From the NCBI GenBank assembly GCA_036417435.1, contig JAZAQT010000112.1:1-64000 (forward strand): DNA of 64,000 nucleotides, written 5' to 3'. Within the stretch, counting starts at the first letter, position 1. Every line of letters begins with the position of its first letter. Shown here piece by piece: positions 62,609 through 64,000 of this stretch. The notes under the pieces are model-generated. The model made no database searches and had not been told where the DNA came from. It saw nothing but the letters and a program-made list of their open reading frames with translations. The translations under genes and the position numbers were made by a program. Origin of the DNA: Inia geoffrensis. Lineage: Eukaryota; Chordata; Mammalia; Artiodactyla; Iniidae.

Positions 62609-64000
62609 AGGAAGAGGAGTTTTCTCTAAAGAAACAGGGTGCTTTCACATCCTGGCTAGGAGCTCATCCTGTCATGCTCGACAACGAAAGGGAAATTCAA
62701 TGTGAGTACTGACCTCAAGGGAAGGCCTAGAGTAGATCTGCAGGCACAGAGCATACAGCAGTTCTTTGAGGTCTTAGTCGCTCTTGTGCCTTACGTTCAC
62801 TTTGTTACCGATTTCAGGACTGCTAAACCCTTTGGGTGTGCACGCGTATCCCTGAAACATCACTGAGTACCTCCCCGCCCCTGTGGGCCGGCTGAGCAAC
62901 ACCCAGGCCAGTAGACTTTTCAGAGGCCCTCTGTGGATGCCGAGAGAAGGTCAACGCACAGCACTTTTGCTTGGGAGTGCTATAGTTGCAAACAAATCAA
63001 ACAGCATCAGGAACACATTTCTGGCACGTACACTGTGCCATGGAAGTTTTCGTCCTCGCTCACCTCGCAACAGCGCTGAGAAAATTGGTGGCTTAGATTG
63101 CCTTTAATGACTTCGTTCCAAAGTCACTCTACTCAAGGCGAAAGGCTGCTTGTGTTCCAACTGCAACTAAAGCACGGCTCTTCGTGTAACACTGCAGTCT
63201 CTTGGCAGGGGCAAATGCTTATAAGCTTACCTAGAGGCTGACCTGGTTGAGGCAGTTCGCTACACGCAGGACACCTTGCCTTTGGAAGTTCATTCAGGGA
63301 AAGGCCTATTGCGTACCTTGTGGGAGAAAGGCTGCGTGTGTTCCAACTGCAACTAAAGCAGAGTTCTCCGTGGAACGCTGCAGTGTTTTGTGAGAGGAAA
63401 TGCTTCTAGGCCTAAATAGAGCCTGTCATGTTTGAGGCACTTTGCTACGTGCAGCCGTCGCTAAGTAAACATGTTGATTCATGGAAGGACCCATTGTGTA
63501 CCTTCTGTGTCTTTGACCTGTTCAATTTACACATACGTACGCTGCATGTCTACCTGCCAACGGGGGAGTGATGGCACAAGGCGTATTTTCCCATTTTGAA
63601 AGTTCTATGCAAGGGGCATTGAATTTCCTGGGAGGGCAAACTTTTCACGGCCCTCTAGAAACTGTAGGCATGGCTCTGGGAAGAAAAGTTTTCTCTACTA
63701 TAACGTGGTGCCTCCAAGGCCTGGTTGGGAGCTGATGCTGCCACTCTCTATACTTAAGTGGAGACCAACAGTCAGCCCTTGCCTCGACGTAAATCTCGAG
63801 GACAGCTAGATTTCCTCAGCAATCCAACAGATGCAAGAAATCAGTTTCCTCACGTCATACATGCCAGGGATTGTCCTTATCTGATTGTCCTTCCTGATTG
63901 TCCTTATCTGACCAGCACTTAGGAAAAATGTCTGCTTTCCATTCCTTACAGGAACTCATACACCCAACCCCCATAACTACAGGAGAAAGTCGGCTTGCAT
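62609..64000 (+). repeat. Macrosatellite unit 17 (partial, cut by window end)
   Basis: First 1,392 bp of a further copy, with A921 (63529) and T1057 (63665) as in unit 16. The array continues past the window. Confidence 0.95.

Larger units (their letters stand above)
1..64000 (+). repeat. 3,913-bp higher-order macrosatellite array
   Basis: The full window is a head-to-tail array with a period of exactly 3,913 bp. The same landmark (GTGGGCCGGCTGAGCAACAC) falls at 275, 4188, 8101, 12014 and so on to 62883, always 3,913 apart, so there is no net indel between copies. Units differ by isolated substitutions only. Both array ends lie outside the window. There is no gap, inversion or foreign insertion inside it. 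The sequence is about half G+C and is not simple-sequence or alpha-satellite-like. I do not recognise the unit as a named satellite. Length and homogeneity suit a centromeric, pericentromeric, subtelomeric or sex-chromosome macrosatellite; the sequence alone does not say which. Confidence 0.98.

Noticed and set aside
1..64000. Assembly artefact (one unit copied by the assembler)
   Set aside because: Units carry distinct, phased combinations of substitutions and private changes, which a simple duplication error would not create. Read-level confirmation is still the proper test.
1..64000. CRISPR array, prophage or bacterial operon
   Set aside because: There are no short direct repeats with unique spacers, no conserved genes, and the SINE shows mammalian DNA.

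Overview
The whole window is one satellite array. A unit of exactly 3,913 bp repeats head-to-tail on the same strand from the first base to the last: 16 full units (phased here from position 1) plus a 1,392-bp partial unit. Every landmark I followed, including all open-frame boundaries, recurs at +3,913 with no net insertion or deletion in any copy. Copies differ only by scattered substitutions; I found about 15 variable positions per unit, so neighbouring units are well over 99% identical. I see no supported protein-coding gene, rRNA, functional tRNA gene, CRISPR array or bacterial feature. The open frames mostly start at GTG or TTG, match no family I recognise, and are not kept between paralogous parts of the same unit.

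The organism is very probably a cetacean (whale, dolphin or porpoise). Each unit carries one decayed tRNA-derived SINE on the minus strand. Its head begins GGGCTTCCCTGGTGG, it has recognisable A and B boxes, and its body and tail match what I remember of the CHR-2 family of Cetacea and hippo. A ruminant Bov-tA head would read differently after the A box. This rests on memory of the family and has not been searched.

The unit is itself a higher-order repeat with three nested levels. (1) Four related subunits, delimited by a recurring GATGGCA(CAA) anchor: B (962-1623, 662 bp), C (1624-2701, 1,078 bp), D (2702-3800, 1,099 bp) and A (3801-4874, 1,074 bp, wrapping into the next unit). (2) A resembles C and B resembles D, so the unit is a duplicated dimer, (A-B)(C-D). 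(3) A and C each contain a tandem pair of monomers of about 186 bp, where B and D have one. The SINE is in D only, and A and C preserve the empty site. B has lost about 260 bp that D keeps around the SINE site.

Variants show how the array evolved. Units 3, 4, 6 and 7 look identical at all sites examined. Units 12-16 share a derived base that units 1-11 lack. Two sites 212 bp apart occur in all four combinations, which implies exchange or conversion between units. I found no new enzymatic or defence system. The points of interest are the satellite itself, its SINE passenger, a perfect 15-bp hairpin probably made by template switching, and splice-like signals framing an open stretch.
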